From the NCBI RefSeq assembly GCF_037893015.1, contig NC_133666.1, positions 3,718,239 to 3,782,238 on the forward strand: a stretch of DNA of 64,000 bases. Reading direction: 5' to 3'. Shown one piece after another: positions 1 through 11,705 of this stretch. A model generated the notes under the pieces. It saw only the letters and a program-made list of their open reading frames with translations. It ran no database searches and had not been told where the DNA came from. Numbering within the stretch: the first letter of the stretch is position 1; every line of letters starts with the position of its first letter. A program made the translations under genes and the position numbers. This DNA is from Macrotis lagotis (Eukaryota; Chordata; Mammalia; Peramelemorphia; Peramelidae).

Positions 1-131
1 ATCTTAGTTTTCTATCAGATTGGGGCTACCTGCCCATAAGCAACTATATAGGCAGAGCCATCTTTGTAATGTAAACTAACAATTCTGCCTTCACAGTCTT
101 GTGGAACCCAAATACCCCCATATTCCTCACA
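1..131 (-). mobile_element. Partial 3' LTR of a minus-strand endogenous retrovirus
   Basis: Bases 1-131 match 6,248-6,380 closely (shared stretches include AGCAACTATATAGGCAGAGC, with one difference). Read on the minus strand, the copy starts with TG at 131. It is immediately preceded by a purine-rich run (AGAAGAAAGGGGGGAAC), which is a polypurine tract as expected just upstream of a 3' LTR. The remainder of this LTR lies outside the window. The layout fits class I-type proviruses. This copy has no coding function. Confidence 0.75.
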
Positions 132-446
132 GTTCCCCCCTTTCTTCTATTACAAAAATTTGGCTTCCATACCTCATTAGCGATTTCTTTCTTAAAACAC
201 TATCCTCGGTTCATAACTTCTGACTTTTTCTTCTATCAAGATTTTTATGTCCTCACTACCAGAGACATGGACCTGTCCTCCTTTCCAGGGAGGGAGCACA
301 TGTGTGGGAGCACATGTCAGCTTTCTGGTGTCTTTTACTGCGCGCCTATTGACATCCATCTTTAGACAGCAACTTGATAGATTCAATTTACCACAAGCTT
401 GTCCTTCTCCAATCAACAGATAGTCTGATACAACTCTGTGTTGAAT

Positions 447-450
<4 letters not shown>

Positions 451-503
<53 letters not shown>
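451..503. repeat. (CT)n microsatellite
   Basis: Uninterrupted CT dinucleotide run of about 53 bp inside the minus-strand provirus. The same motif recurs in other element-derived sequence at 5,480, 39,145 and 58,380. Confidence 0.95.
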
Positions 504-506
<3 letters not shown>

Positions 507-2632
507 TGCACGGCTTAGCCATCCAGCAAGACTCGGGCCCTAGTTATCTAATTGGTAATTATTTCCATTACGGCTTAGAATCTTATCAGGATATAAATTG
601 AGGTTCCAAAGCCCTAACTCCCATCCTGTGACCAGGTAGCAGTCCTGTAAGTCTAGATTACAAGTCCCCGACCAACCCTTGGCAGGGGGGTATATGCAGC
701 AGTCATCCAAATTTTTTTTGACCATAAAGGATCCTGACAAGGGATCCAAGTCCCATCACTACATCTCACATGAGTCCACTTCTTTCTCTAAGCTTTACAG
801 TCCAGAATACAAGGGACCCTGCTTCTGGACAGACATTTGCTACACCCCAGGAAAATGTCCTGGCCAGACTGGTATAGACAGTAATCACCCTGAACTGACT
901 CAGCTGCCACCGGTGTTTCTCTCCTCTGCACCAAAATCCTGTGTCACAGTGCATCTCTGACCAGGGACTGAGAATCTAGGCTGGACCCAGGGGGACTGGT
1001 ACTAAGGCCAATTTTCAAACTGCTGTGGTCCACCATGTCCAGCAGTTGGCCATGCTGCAAGACTGGGCATTGACTGCTGTCAGCTGGATTCTCCTCCCAC
1101 CATTACTACTGCCTGTTGTGTAAATCAGAGATAGAACTCCCCCTAGATAGGATATACAGACTCATGCCATTCAAGAATCTCGACCTCTTTTTTCTCAGTG
1201 GAGAACATCTTTAGCCTGCTTCTCCTCCCCCTTTCCATAAGGAGAGGGGCATAGTAGGGACGTCACACTTACAGAATCAAGGGAAAGTTATAGGTACAGA
1301 TCCCCTGACAAAACAATGCACACATTCGTGGAGACAAAGTGGTCCAGTGTCTCTCCTTCTCTCTTCTCTTCTCTTCTCACCTGGAGACTTCCAATGTCCT
1401 TCTGCTTCTTCTTCTGAATCTGTTCCATAAAGTCCTCTCCAGCTCAGGTGACTTGCTGAGATCTTCTCTTCTGGTGAAGAAACTGCTCAACGTTTTGCTC
1501 AGATCAAAACACATGTTTTCATCACAAGACAGAGAGATTCAGGAGTTTATGACAATTAACATTTTGCCTTACTCACTGTGACATTGACATACATACTTCA
1601 ACACAATAATCTTCCATAAATGTTTCACTGCATGAGTAAACTCCCAATGAGAATTACCACATTAACTTAAGTTTGTAGCACATGCATTTCTCAACCTTTT
1701 ACTCTCATTACAATGATGACTCATGCATCCTTGACCCAAATGAATTTTTTCCCAAAATATTCCCAGGTGTATCACAAATAGTCAGTACCACACATTTAAC
1801 CTATCTCGCTATTAAATCTAATGGACCTGAAACTTCTTAATATAAAGATTCAGGACATCAAAGGAAAATCCCTTTATAGATACAATTATTGATGGTCAGA
1901 GTTCAGGCAGAGGTCATTTGGATAGTTAAATGCCTTAGGCTAGAATTATTCTACCAGGTGAGACATTATCGAAATGTCACTTTGGGGATATCAAGTCAAA
2001 AGGGTCCAGCCTCAGACAGCATTGACTGTATATCCCTATCATCTCAAATACTGAACCCATTGGCTTCCTTGGCTCCAAGAACAAAACATTGATCCAGGAA
2101 CATTTCCCTTTTGTTGACCATCCTGGGATCTGACATAAAAAGAAAAAACTAAATGGAAGTCCCATGATGGAAAATAGTTGTTTTATCTAGTTAGAATTTT
2201 GAGTGAGTCCAATCACTAAATTGCAATTATAATTTTAATGGGGTCCCAATGAATGAATCCCCTACCTACAGCTCTCAGTGTCCTTCTTGCATCCTTGCTA
2301 AAACCAGGAATTCTATTTCTGGCCCTACACATCTCATCTCCTACCTTTTACCCAAAGCCTTTCATCTCCAGACCCACATCCCTTTGTCTGAAATCATATC
2401 TACTCTATTTCTGTATATAGATGGCGTAGCAGATTCCCCTTGGCTAGAGAAACCTCCTTCTAGCCTCTTGTATTTTACAGCAACTAAATGCCTCCTTTGA
2501 CCAGGAGATTGCCGATCTTCTAAATTCTCACATAACAATTAAGTTAAAATATTGTCACAGAAAAATTTCAAATGATCTTTCTTTTGTTTATCTTTCTCAT
2601 ATCATGTAGGTGCTTTTACTTCACTGCTTTGG

Positions 2633-2636
<4 letters not shown>

Positions 2637-2692
<56 letters not shown>
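2637..2692. repeat. (TA)n microsatellite
   Basis: TA dinucleotide run of about 55 bp ending in ATACATATATTCC. No other feature is visible in the flanking 300 bases except the SINE at 2,817. Confidence 0.95.
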
Positions 2693-2816
2693 TTCCATAC
2701 ATCCATACATAAAGATATACCCCAATAGTCCCAGTTTACATATATAACTGGAAAATTTTTATACATGGACTTGTTTAGCTACTAGCCATCCTTAATATGC
2801 AAATTATTATTCTTTT

Positions 2817-2958
2817 GTTTTTGCAGGGCAGTTGGGGTTAAGTCACTTGCCCAAGGTCACACAGCTAGGTAATCATGAAGTGTCTCTAATCAAATTTCAA
2901 CTCAGGACCTCCTGACTCCAGGATCAGTGTTCTATGCACTGCACCACCTAGCTGTCCC
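2817..2958 (-). mobile_element. tRNA-derived marsupial SINE (MON1-like)
   Basis: Minus-strand copy of the abundant marsupial SINE. The plus strand reads the reverse complement of the tail and body (GGTTAAGTCACTTGCCCAAG, then CACACAGCTAGGTAAT) and ends at CCACCTAGCTGTCCCC, the tRNA-like head. It is moderately diverged from the younger copies. Confidence 0.9.
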
Positions 2959-3999
2959 CTAACATACAGATTATTGCTTTCAGAATTCTTTCATTAGAAC
3001 ACTTTAGGTGACTTTCAATTTCCACATGTGTTATAAATTCTAATATGACAAAAAAGCATTAAGAAAAACACACAAATTACTAGATTGTACAAAGCAATCC
3101 TTCCATTCTTGAATTATTCATGAACCCACAGATTTATTCCAGAAGTGGTCATACTTTATGGTATTTCCCTTACCACCCCTTCAGAGCAATCACTGGGTAA
3201 TCCCAGGCTTTACCATTACAGTATTTAAATAGCTTCTATGTTCACATGAGATAATCAAATACCGTAAAAATTCTTTGCAGTTAGAAAATATTATCACATC
3301 ACTGATAAACATATTTCACTCATCAATAAGTTCTCTTACAGTGGGGCCACATGATTGCTATTTGTTCAGTCATCAGTCAGAGCCCCCCACATCAGATGTA
3401 CCCAGATATTCCAAGTATCCAATCTCATGTAAGTGACATTTAAAACCCCAAAGCAATTCTGATTGATGCCATGGCTAATCCAGTGGCAAAGGACTAAATC
3501 ATTAGATGAAACCTGTTCATCTAGTTTACCACCAGCTATACAACTAGACTTCCAACAGTTTAGCTCGATCAAAGCTTTAGACCACCTTGTACAGAGAATC
3601 CAGCCCTCACATTCCAAAAACTGCATCCAACATAAAAATACAATTGTTAGCAATATTTGGCTTAACATTAACACTAATTAGAGGTTTTTCCCAAAAGAAA
3701 TCAGTGAATATTCCTGAAAACACAAGTATTTATTTATTTTTTTTGTTCTTAGTAACACAGAACCACTTTCCTTTAACTCAAAGGGTTACAAGAGTTAAAA
3801 TCCCAAACCACTTTAGCAATCTAGGTTATTTAATTCCTCCCATTCTGTATTAGTTCTGTCAGAATGTAACAATACTAATAATCCTCTTTAAAAATCCTCA
3901 GTGAGTCCCCTAGTTCAGAAAGGGATCTAAAAATGGACTGAGTCAGCAATTTTAGGCCACGAGGCCAGAGCAGAGACATTCATTAAACTGTATTTCTGG

Positions 4000-4160
4000 G
4001 GGCAGCTAGGTGCACAGTGGATAGAGCACCAGCCCTAGAGTTAGGAAGATCTGAGTTCAAAGTCAGCTTCAGACACTTCATAATTGCCTAGCTGTGTGCC
4101 CTTGGGCAAGTCACTTAACACCATCGCCTTAAATAAAAACAAAAACAAAAACAAAAACCT
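4000..4160 (+). mobile_element. tRNA-derived marsupial SINE (MON1-like)
   Basis: Starts GGGGGCAGCTAGGTGCACAG, passes GTGGATAGAGCACCAGCCCT and the CTAGCTGTGTGCCCTTGGGC core, and ends in a (AAAAAC)n tail. It inserted into the degraded provirus. Confidence 0.92.
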
Positions 4161-4976
4161 CATTCCTTTCAATAAATGTGTCTCCAGTTTCTGAGTTTTC
4201 TATTTTCTTCCTTTCCCAATCACGTATCCCACCTCTAATGGGGTCTCTTTCCCTTTAAGGCTTAAGTATTTGAAGTTTCCTTTCCCCTCCCACCAGGGTT
4301 GGGGTGCTCCTCAGCTGAATTCAGGTTAGATTTATAGTCTTAGCAAGATGGGACCAAGACCACCATGTGTCCAGTCCTCCCGCACTTTTCCCCAACTCAG
4401 GGAGAAACTATGGGATCTTTCCTAGTCATAAGGATAAGAAAGTTTCCCTCAATCTTTTCCTTCAAAGTTCTTTGTCTCTTAAACTCTCCCTGAACCACAA
4501 CTTTTTCTCTTAGGAGTCCCCCTCCCCTTTTCTCTTTAACTCAGTGCAGCTACCTCAGTGAGGTAGGAGCTGATCTCCACAAGGGGGATACTGCAGACTT
4601 ACTTTCAGACTGACTTCCTTCTCCCCCACCTTGTGAAACTCCTAGGCCCAACTCCCAGCTTCCCCAGTTTAAAACTTAGACAGAGTCCCCAGAACCACAA
4701 ATACCTACCCCGGAACACTTATACAAGACAGGACAGCAAATACACAACCTCCCTCCACCCCCATGGGAACATTTAAGCTCACTCATACATCAGACTGGAT
4801 CCAATAAGCTTCTTTCCGTCCAGTCACGAGGCTCCCTTGTCTGTTGGTAAACTTCCCCTTGGTGGGCTTTAAGAGTTTCAGGAAATTCCTGGAGAGAGGA
4901 CTCAAATCACCCTCCTCCTCCTCCTCCTCCTCCCTTTGGGGCTCCCTATTGATGCAAGGGAGAATGAAGAGAATTT

Positions 4977-5128
4977 TCTTTTTTAGGTTTTTGCAAGGCA
5001 GTGGGGTTAAGTGGCTTGCCCAAGGCCACACAGCTAGGTCATTATTAAGTGTCTGAGACCAGATTTGAACCCAGGTACTCCTGACTCCAGGGCCGGTGCT
5101 CTATCCACTGGGCCACCTAGCTGCGCCA
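4977..5128 (-). mobile_element. SINE with target-site duplication
   Basis: Minus-strand SINE with a T-rich left end (poly-A tail on the other strand) and the head at GCCACCTAGCTGCGCC. It is flanked by direct repeats ATGAAGAGAATTT at about 4,964-4,976 and 5,130-5,142, a clear L1-type target-site duplication. It resembles the youngest copies in the window. Confidence 0.95.
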
Positions 5129-5219
5129 GATGAAGAGAATTTGAAAGTACCAGAAAGAATTTGGGTGGAGATGTAAATTGACTCTTGAGAAGTAAATGGA
5201 CTTGAAGTAGAGAATTAGG

Positions 5220-5475
5220 ATTGTAACAGAAACAATTGTAATCTTAGGTGGGGACCCTCCCCATTCTTAAAGTACCATTGTTCCAAGTAAAATTTCTATC
5301 CTGATCCCCTTGGGCTTTACCCTCTGCCTAATGTCATTGAGTACAGGGGAAGGAAGTTCACCTTTTGCCCTCTGGATGAGAGACAAGACATAAAACCCTG
5401 AGCTAGCCTCCAGTTCAGGGCAGGCTCAGTTTTCTCTGACCATGACCCAGACCCAGTCAAGGCTGCTTGGCTGTT

Positions 5476-5547
<72 letters not shown>

Positions 5548-5800
5548 CCTCCCTTCCTATGTCTTGTAACCTTTTTAATACATTTGTGTTTTCTTTCCAT
5601 CCATGCTTTCCCAGTCAGAATAATGATTCTTCCTAGGCAGAATGGAACTCAAGTAGCCAGTGGCTACGCTAACAACCTCTGACCTCTCTCTCTGGGGTAG
5701 ATCTCCCACCTGGAGGGCTGCTCAGCCAGCCAGGGCAGCTCTGGCCACCAACACCCTGGAGATTGACCCTTGCCAGAGTGCTTACCCCCTGACATTTTAA
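5220..5800. mobile_element. Possible nested LTR around a CT tract
   Basis: The stretch has a TATA-like ACATAAAACCC at about 5,390, a CT run at 5,480-5,544, then CTTTTTAATACATTTGTG, which resembles an R/U5 polyadenylation region with a mutated AATAAA. This layout suggests an LTR inserted into the provirus interior. I see no clean TG...CA ends or flanking duplication, so the call is tentative. Confidence 0.3.
5480..5544. repeat. (CT)n microsatellite
   Basis: CT dinucleotide run of about 65 bp. The Leu/Ser-rich open frames across it are simple-repeat artefacts. Confidence 0.95.
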
Positions 5801-5932
5801 TCACTCTCAGCTCAGGTCAATCTTTCCAGGAATCTCAGAGATATTTTCCCTGCAGAGAACAAGAAAGTGGGCTTGAAATCAAGTCACTTGCACTCATTAT
5901 TTTCTTGTGCTCTTCAGAAGGAGCACCCAAAT

Positions 5933-6380
5933 TGTTGTAAATGGCTAATGACTATTTAGTCCAGAGTGATTAAGATGACTTTTTTTCTGTTAAGACTTCT
6001 GAATAAAAAGGCACACATCTTTCAAGGTGGGAGAGGATCAAGGAATTCCAGAAATGTTAGATCTTTTATGCCTTTGAAAGGCTTTGTTCCCGCCCATTCA
6101 GGTCAGTCATGGGCTGGGTCATAGTCTAAGTGATACATTAGTCCCCATACATTTTCCCTTCCCTGCTCATTATAGCAAGAACAGCTACCTCCTTGAGCAA
6201 AGAAGACATAGGGTTAATTTAGAAGTAGATGGGACAGATCTGCTCTAATCTCAGTTTTTAATCAGATTGAGGCTACCTGCCCATAGGCAACTATATAGGC
6301 AGAGCCTGGTCATTGCAATGTAAACTAACATGCCTCCTTTCACATTCTTGTAGAACCCAAACTCCCCCATACTCCTTACT
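5933..6380 (-). mobile_element. 5' LTR (about 448 bp) of the minus-strand provirus
   Basis: The plus strand begins TGTTGTAAATGGC at 5,933. It is preceded on the provirus side by the primer-binding-site-like element described for the interior. The distal end at 6,380 aligns with position 131 of the left LTR, although the terminal base has changed. Homology with the left copy stops exactly at both ends, which defines the outer LTR boundary. No flanking duplication can be tested because the left outer end is outside the window. Confidence 0.65.
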
Positions 6381-7540
6381 GATTGGTATTATTGATTTCA
6401 GGTACCGAATTCAGGTAAAGTTAGAAAGAGTTATGCAAAACCAGAACTCATCTAAGCTTTCAGAGGAATTTTGTGTTCCTCATTCGATTTTCTTTTTGTA
6501 ATTCTTTGTTAATAGCTCCAGAAGAGCTTAAGTGGTTTTGAACACATGACCTGGTTACTAGAAGATGAAACTTAAGCTGTTGTATTAGGTCTCTCTATGT
6601 CTTCATCTCTAGGAGCATTGCCTAAGAAAGCTTCTTTGAAATATGGGACCACTAAGATCCCAGAAGAAGTACCTGATTAAATGGTCGTTGAGAGAGGGGT
6701 ACTAGGGATAAGTTTCTTTGAGATCTTTAATATCGAGGAGCATTAATGTTTTATTGTTTGTACAGGTACTGGTTATAGATGTACCTGCAGAGGTGTATGT
6801 TTAAATTCTAAGGTGGACGCATAGATTTTCAATTGTGGGAACGAGTTACAGACCACTTTTATGATGAAAAGAGGGAACTATGAGAATGATTTTCATATTT
6901 TTCTTTTGTTAAGTTTTGGGGGTCATTTCTCCTACTTGGGAAGCTAGTGATGAGACTGAAATCCACTGTGGGATGTGACAATTTATGGAAGGCCTGAAAC
7001 ATTCCTTAGACAAGAAGCCAGAGGAAAAATCCCCACTATCAACAATCCCTCAGTTCTCTGGCTGACATTGAAATCTCCCTATTTCATCAGTGGACTATGA
7101 ATGACCTCAATGTAGTTTAAACTGTCACGTGACTCAATTTACTGATAGAGTCTGTTTTAGTAAACTTTGTTCCTCCCTCAGTAGATGAGATTATGACAGT
7201 GGTAGCTAAGTTTGATCAAGCTTTATGTCAGTGAAGAAATCCACACATTAGGAGTCGTTTTTTTATTGAATTTTCTAAGCTAAAAGAATGTACAAGTTTG
7301 TAATGTGTAAAGAATCATTTCTCTCTCTCACTCTGATGTAATATTGTACATAAAAAGACCCTTTAAAATGCTCATGTTCCTTGGGGTTTATTGCTGCTAT
7401 TGTCTCTTGGAGCTTAACCTGCTTTAGCATAAAATGCTGTTCCCCCCTCCCCTTATTTTTATCTCTTTACAAGTTGTGGCCTACCCTGGAAAGGGCACAA
7501 TCTTCCTTTAATGTGGGAAACATCTGGAGACATCAGACTG
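6381..7540. other. Unassigned AT-rich DNA
   Basis: I see no credible gene. A TATA-like ACATAAAAAGACCC at about 7,347 followed by AGCATAAAATGCTG near 7,430 could be the end of another old LTR. Neither terminal inverted ends nor a duplication can be seen. Confidence 0.3.
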
Positions 7541-8290
7541 GGGCTCCAAGTGGCTCTGGAAGGGTCTCCTCTCAGCCCCCCTTGACCCCAGCAGGAACAG
7601 CACCCCCGGGTGCCCAGGCCCTGAAGCTTTCCCACGCAGAGTGCCCTGCCCTCTGTTACCTGGCCAGGGCTCCCAGGGGCACCAGGGCCTGGCAGGAGGA
7701 AAGGGTGGAGGCAGCAGCTGGGACCCTGCCCTCCCAGCCAGGCCCCGCCCTGAGGAGAAGGAGGCTGGAGCAGCCGAGGCCCCCTCACAGAAGCCCCTCC
7801 TCCTCTAGGTCTCCAGGCCCCCCCTGCCACTCAGATCCTGCTCCCGCAGCTCGGCTCCCCCTCACCCCATGCTGCCCAAGCCCCACCCAGGATGCCAACC
7901 TGGCAGGCCCAACTTCCCTGCCAGCCTGCATACAAACCCATACAGGTGATGCCACACTCCTAGGGGGAGGTGGAGGCTGAGGGCACCACCTGAGCTGGCT
8001 CCCCAGCTTCCCCCTACCTGGAGGCTGATGCTGTGTATCCACCCCTGACGGTGGGACAGGTTGAAGGCCAAAGGGGACGGGTAGGCAGAGGGGATGAGGG
8101 AAGATGCTGTCTTGGATGCCAGGAATCAGAGTGGAGGAGGGGCAGGCCTGGCAGGCGGTGGTCCATGGGGTCAGCAAGAGTGTGACAAGACTGAACCGCA
8201 ACAAGACCAAAATTCCAAGGTTTTGACTGGAGGCCATCCAGGAGGATCCTCACTGCCCACCTGGATCTGGACCTCTCAAACAGAATCTCA
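7540..8290 (+). other. GC-rich CpG-poor segment with an RTE-like tail
   Basis: GC content rises sharply compared with both flanks, and CpG is scarce. Proline-rich frames are open on both strands, which is expected from composition; I do not recognise a protein. The end of the block (about 8,140-8,215) contains GGTCCATGGGGTCAGCAAGA followed by GTGTGACAAGACTGAAC. This resembles the 3' tail of RTE/BovB LINEs and of SINEs mobilised by them. It may be a retroposed transcript or a composite element. A degraded proline-rich processed pseudogene is the main alternative. Confidence 0.35.
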
Positions 8291-8659
8291 TCTAGGTGAT
8301 CTTGCCCAGAGGAAAGAACTTTTTTGTTTTGTTTTGATGTATTTGCTTATTCAATTACAAATGATTGTTTGATTAAAAGTGGTATTTAATTCTAACAACA
8401 ACTAAGATTTTTAATAAATACTTCATTTTCATTGAATTATTTTCAATGATTAAAATATAACCAAAATACAGTCAGCTCACCAAAGTTCTCTTCAGGAATC
8501 TTTTGTGCACATTTTGTATTTTGTATTCATTTCTTATTCCTTTACCATTCTGAGTTAGTTTGCAGTGTGTTCTACTTAAAAAAAAAGTTTTGATTAATTT
8601 AAAAAGGTTATTATAGTGTTTCTTTGTTGATCTTAGTGACATTCTATTTATGTACCATT

Positions 8660-8917
8660 ATTTATTGATTTTTTTGGAAAATGTATTTAGTTTTTGAATT
8701 TTACAATTTCCTTCCTAATCTTACTTACTTCCCTCCCTCCCCTGAAGAAAGCAGCAACTTGCTCTTTACATTGTTTCCATGGTTTACATTTATCTAAGTA
8801 GAATGTGATGAGAGAGAAATCATATATTTAAGGAAGAAACATGAAATATAAGACATAGCAGAATTACACAACATGATAACATTTTTAAAAATTAAATGAA
8901 TAGTCTTTGGGTGGAGC
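8660..8917 (-). mobile_element. L1 3' UTR fragment, minus strand
   Basis: The segment is the reverse complement of the L1 3' end seen at 36.5-36.7 kb and 43.9-44.1 kb. Shared stretches include TTACATTGTTTCCATGG, GATGAGAGAGAAATCATAT and AAGGAAGAAACATGAAATA. It stops at AATAGTCTTTGG, exactly where the HAL1-like element begins. Confidence 0.85.
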
Positions 8918-11470
8918 CAAGATGGCAGTGTGAAGGCAACATTTCCTGGGAACTCCTTCCCCTCCCAAACTCCAAAAAAAGAAACAAATGATGACTCTAG
9001 CCAAAATTTAGAGGGGCAGAATCCACAGAAAGACGGAATGATACATTTTCCCAGTCCAAGATAACTTAGGGGTTCCATGACAAAGATATGATTCACCAGA
9101 ATCAGGGGTGGAGAAAAATCAGCAGCCCAGCCCAGCCCAGCCCAGCCCACAGATGACGAGCAACAGCTTGAAAGGACAGTGATAGAATTCTGCTACACCA
9201 GAATGAGTGTGGAGTGAGGAGCACAGACCACAGGATCTGCAGTGAGCATCTGGAGAAAGCAGCCTGCACCCCCAGAGATAGGAAAGGTTCTGTTGTTGGC
9301 CTACAATCAGATCCAGGTTGGAGTTTAGGCTTCCATAATAAGATAACAGGATCCTCCTTCTAGCCCCAGGGCAGGGGGGAGTGTGTGTGTGTGTGGGGGG
9401 GGGAGCATCTACATATCAAAGCACAGGCTAGAGAGCATAAGACCTTGGAGGAATAAAGGTCCCAAAGAAAAACAGTGCCTTGGAAGTATTGTCTTAGACT
9501 GAGGAAATGAGCAAACAACAGAAAATGAAGAATCTGACCATAGAGAACTATTTTGGTCCCAGGGAAGATTAAAACACATACTCAGATGATGACAAAATTA
9601 AAGCTTCTGTATCCCAAACCACCAAGAGGAAAATGGGCTCAGACTATGGATGAGCTCAAAAAAGACTTTGAAAAGCAATTAAGGGAGATGGAGGAAAAAT
9701 TGGGAGGAGAACTGAGAGCCATGCAGAAAAATCTTGAAAACAAAATCAAAAGCTTCGTGAAAGATATCCAAAAAATACTGAAGAAAATAATATTTTAAAA
9801 ACCAGTTTAGGCCTAATGGAAAAAAGCAAAACAAAAGGCTAATGAGTAGAACAGTGCCTTTAAAAGCAGAATTGGCCAGCTGGAAAAGGAGATAAAAAAG
9901 CTGTCTAAATACAATAAGTCTTTCAAATGCAGAATGGAACTCAAGGAAGCTGATGACTTGGCAAGAAATCAGGAAGACATAAAATTCTCCTCAAAAAATC
10001 GAAAAATTAGAAGAAAATGTGAAATCTCTCGGAAAAACAACGGACCTTGAAAACAGATCCAGAAGAAATCATTTAAAAATTATTGGATGATCTGAAAGCC
10101 ATGATCAGGAGAAGAGCCTAGACTTCATTTTTCAAGAAATAATACAGCAAAATTGCCCTGAGATCCTAGCAGCAGAGGGTAAAATAGAAATCAAGGGAAT
10201 TCACCAGTCACCTCCTGAAAGAAATCCCAAAAGAAAAACTTCAAGGAATATTATAGCCAAATTCTAAAACACCCAAATCAAAGAGAAAATTCTAAAAGCT
10301 GCCAGAAACAAACAATTCAACTACTGATGCTGCACAGTCAGGATTACACAGGATCTGGCAGCATCTCCATTAAGGACTTGCAGGGATTGGAATATGATAT
10401 TCCGGAATGCAAAAGATCTTGATTTACTACTGAGAATCGACAACCCAGCAATACTGAACATCCTTTTTCAGGGGAAAAGATGGACTTTCAGTGAAACCAG
10501 GAGACTTTCAAACTTTCCTAGTTAAACAACCAGAGCTGAGCAGAAAGTTTGATATAGGACTCAGGTGAACCATAGAGGGGTTGGAAGAGAAGGACTAACT
10601 ATGAGGAACTTAATGATATTGAACTGTTTGCATTGCTGCATGGGAAGAAGATATTGATAACTCATATGAACTTTCTCATTTATAAGAGCTATTAGAAGGA
10701 GCATATATAGACAGGACATAGGAAGGAGTGGAATATAATGCTGTAATATAGTAAAAAGATGGAGTCAATGAGAGATAAAGGAAAGTACTGGGAGGAAGGG
10801 AAAGGAGATGAAGAAGAAACTAAGAAATTTCACATAACAGTCAAGAAAAGGCTTTTCAATGGAGTGGAAAGGGGGAATGAGTGAGCCTTCATTCTCATCA
10901 GAAATGGCTCCGAGAGGAAATAACATACACAATTAATAGGGTGAGGAAATCTATCTTACCCTAGAGAAAAATGAGAAGAAAGGGATGGGATAAGGGGGAA
11001 TGAGGGGAGGAAAGGGGGAATAGGTAATAGAAGAGAGGGAAGATTGAGGGAGAGGTGCAGATACAACACACCTTTGAATAGGGACAGGGTGAAAGGAGAG
11101 AGAGAATGGAATAGATGAAAGTGAGAAGGAGTAGAGTGCAGGGCAATACAGCTAGTGATACCAACTGTGGGAAAACTATTGAAGCAACTTCTTTGGTGGA
11201 CTTATGATAAAGAAGACAGCTCATCCCAGAGACAGAGCCATTGGAGTCTGAACACAGACTGAAGTACACTTTTTTTCTCACTATTCTTGAAGTTGCATTT
11301 TGACTTTTTACACCTGCCTTATTAATCCTTGAATCTGCTCAGGAGACATCCCATGAAATAGAAATTCAAACAAAATCAGAGAATAGTTAAAATAAGATGA
11401 AAGACTTAATAAAATAATATAAAAGAAATTAGAGCAAAACTCCTGTGAATTTAAAGCATTCCACAACTAA
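8918..11470 (+). mobile_element. HAL1-like LINE (ORF1 only), 5' end intact
   Basis: It begins GGTGGAGCCAAGATGGCAG, the typical start of the marsupial L1/HAL1 5' UTR. The best open piece, at 9,553-9,798, encodes a charged coiled coil (ELKKDFEKQLREMEEKLG). The RNA-binding middle and C-terminal ORF1 regions can be followed to about 10,560 with stops and frame shifts. After that comes about 900 bp of purine-rich non-coding sequence and no ORF2, the defining feature of half-L1 elements. It shares this order with the minus-strand copy at 29.66-32.88 kb. The 3' boundary is uncertain. Confidence 0.7.
9553..9798 (+). pseudogene. ORF1p coiled-coil fragment of HAL1/L1
   Basis: An 81-codon open frame rich in Lys and Glu with heptad-like spacing, corresponding to the N-terminal coiled coil used by L1 ORF1 proteins for trimerisation. 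The frame ends early, and the RNA-recognition and C-terminal parts downstream lie in other frames. It matches the coiled-coil piece at 31,845-32,129 (-) at many positions, for example WAQ.M.ELKKDFE.Q. It is not functional as it stands. Confidence 0.7.
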
Positions 11471-11610
11471 ATTAAAAACAAAAAAGAAACATGGTCTGAA
11501 GTTTTTTGAGTTTCACACTGTGATTTGTTTTCACTTTAGTGTAGATTAAAGGTATTATGTAAAAAAACTGTACTTAAAGGTGGTAGAGATTTTATTGCAA
11601 GAAGGGAGCC

Positions 11611-11705
11611 TGGTTTTATTTATTTATTTATCTATTCGTTCATTTATTTAATTATTTATTCGTTTATTCATTTATTCATTCATTTGTTTGTTTGTTTATG
11701 TATTA
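11611..11705. repeat. (TTTA)n / (TTTG)n degenerate microsatellite
   Basis: Tetranucleotide run with TTTA, TTCG, TTCA and TTTG variants. Between here and 12,235 I see only unassigned single-copy-looking DNA. Confidence 0.9.

Larger units (their letters stand above)
132..5932 (-). mobile_element. Internal region of a degraded minus-strand provirus
   Basis: This segment lies between the partial 3' LTR at the left edge and the 5' LTR at 5,933-6,380. Next to the right LTR, the minus strand carries a primer-binding-site-like sequence (TTTGGGTGCTCC), resembling the proline-tRNA type of class I elements. Minus-strand open pieces at about 540-960 are rich in Cys and Trp and sit where env would lie, close to the 3' LTR, but I cannot assign them firmly. 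No intact gag, pol or env frame is present; stops and shifts are frequent. Three SINEs, a TA tract, two CT tracts and possibly a nested LTR have inserted. It is non-coding now. Confidence 0.55.

Noticed and set aside
5442-5682. Leu/Ser-repeat frames
   Set aside because: Produced by the CT microsatellite.
7381-8237. A 199-codon plus-strand and a 150-codon minus-strand frame
   Set aside because: Proline-rich translation of a GC-rich block, overlapping on opposite strands and without a recognisable family.
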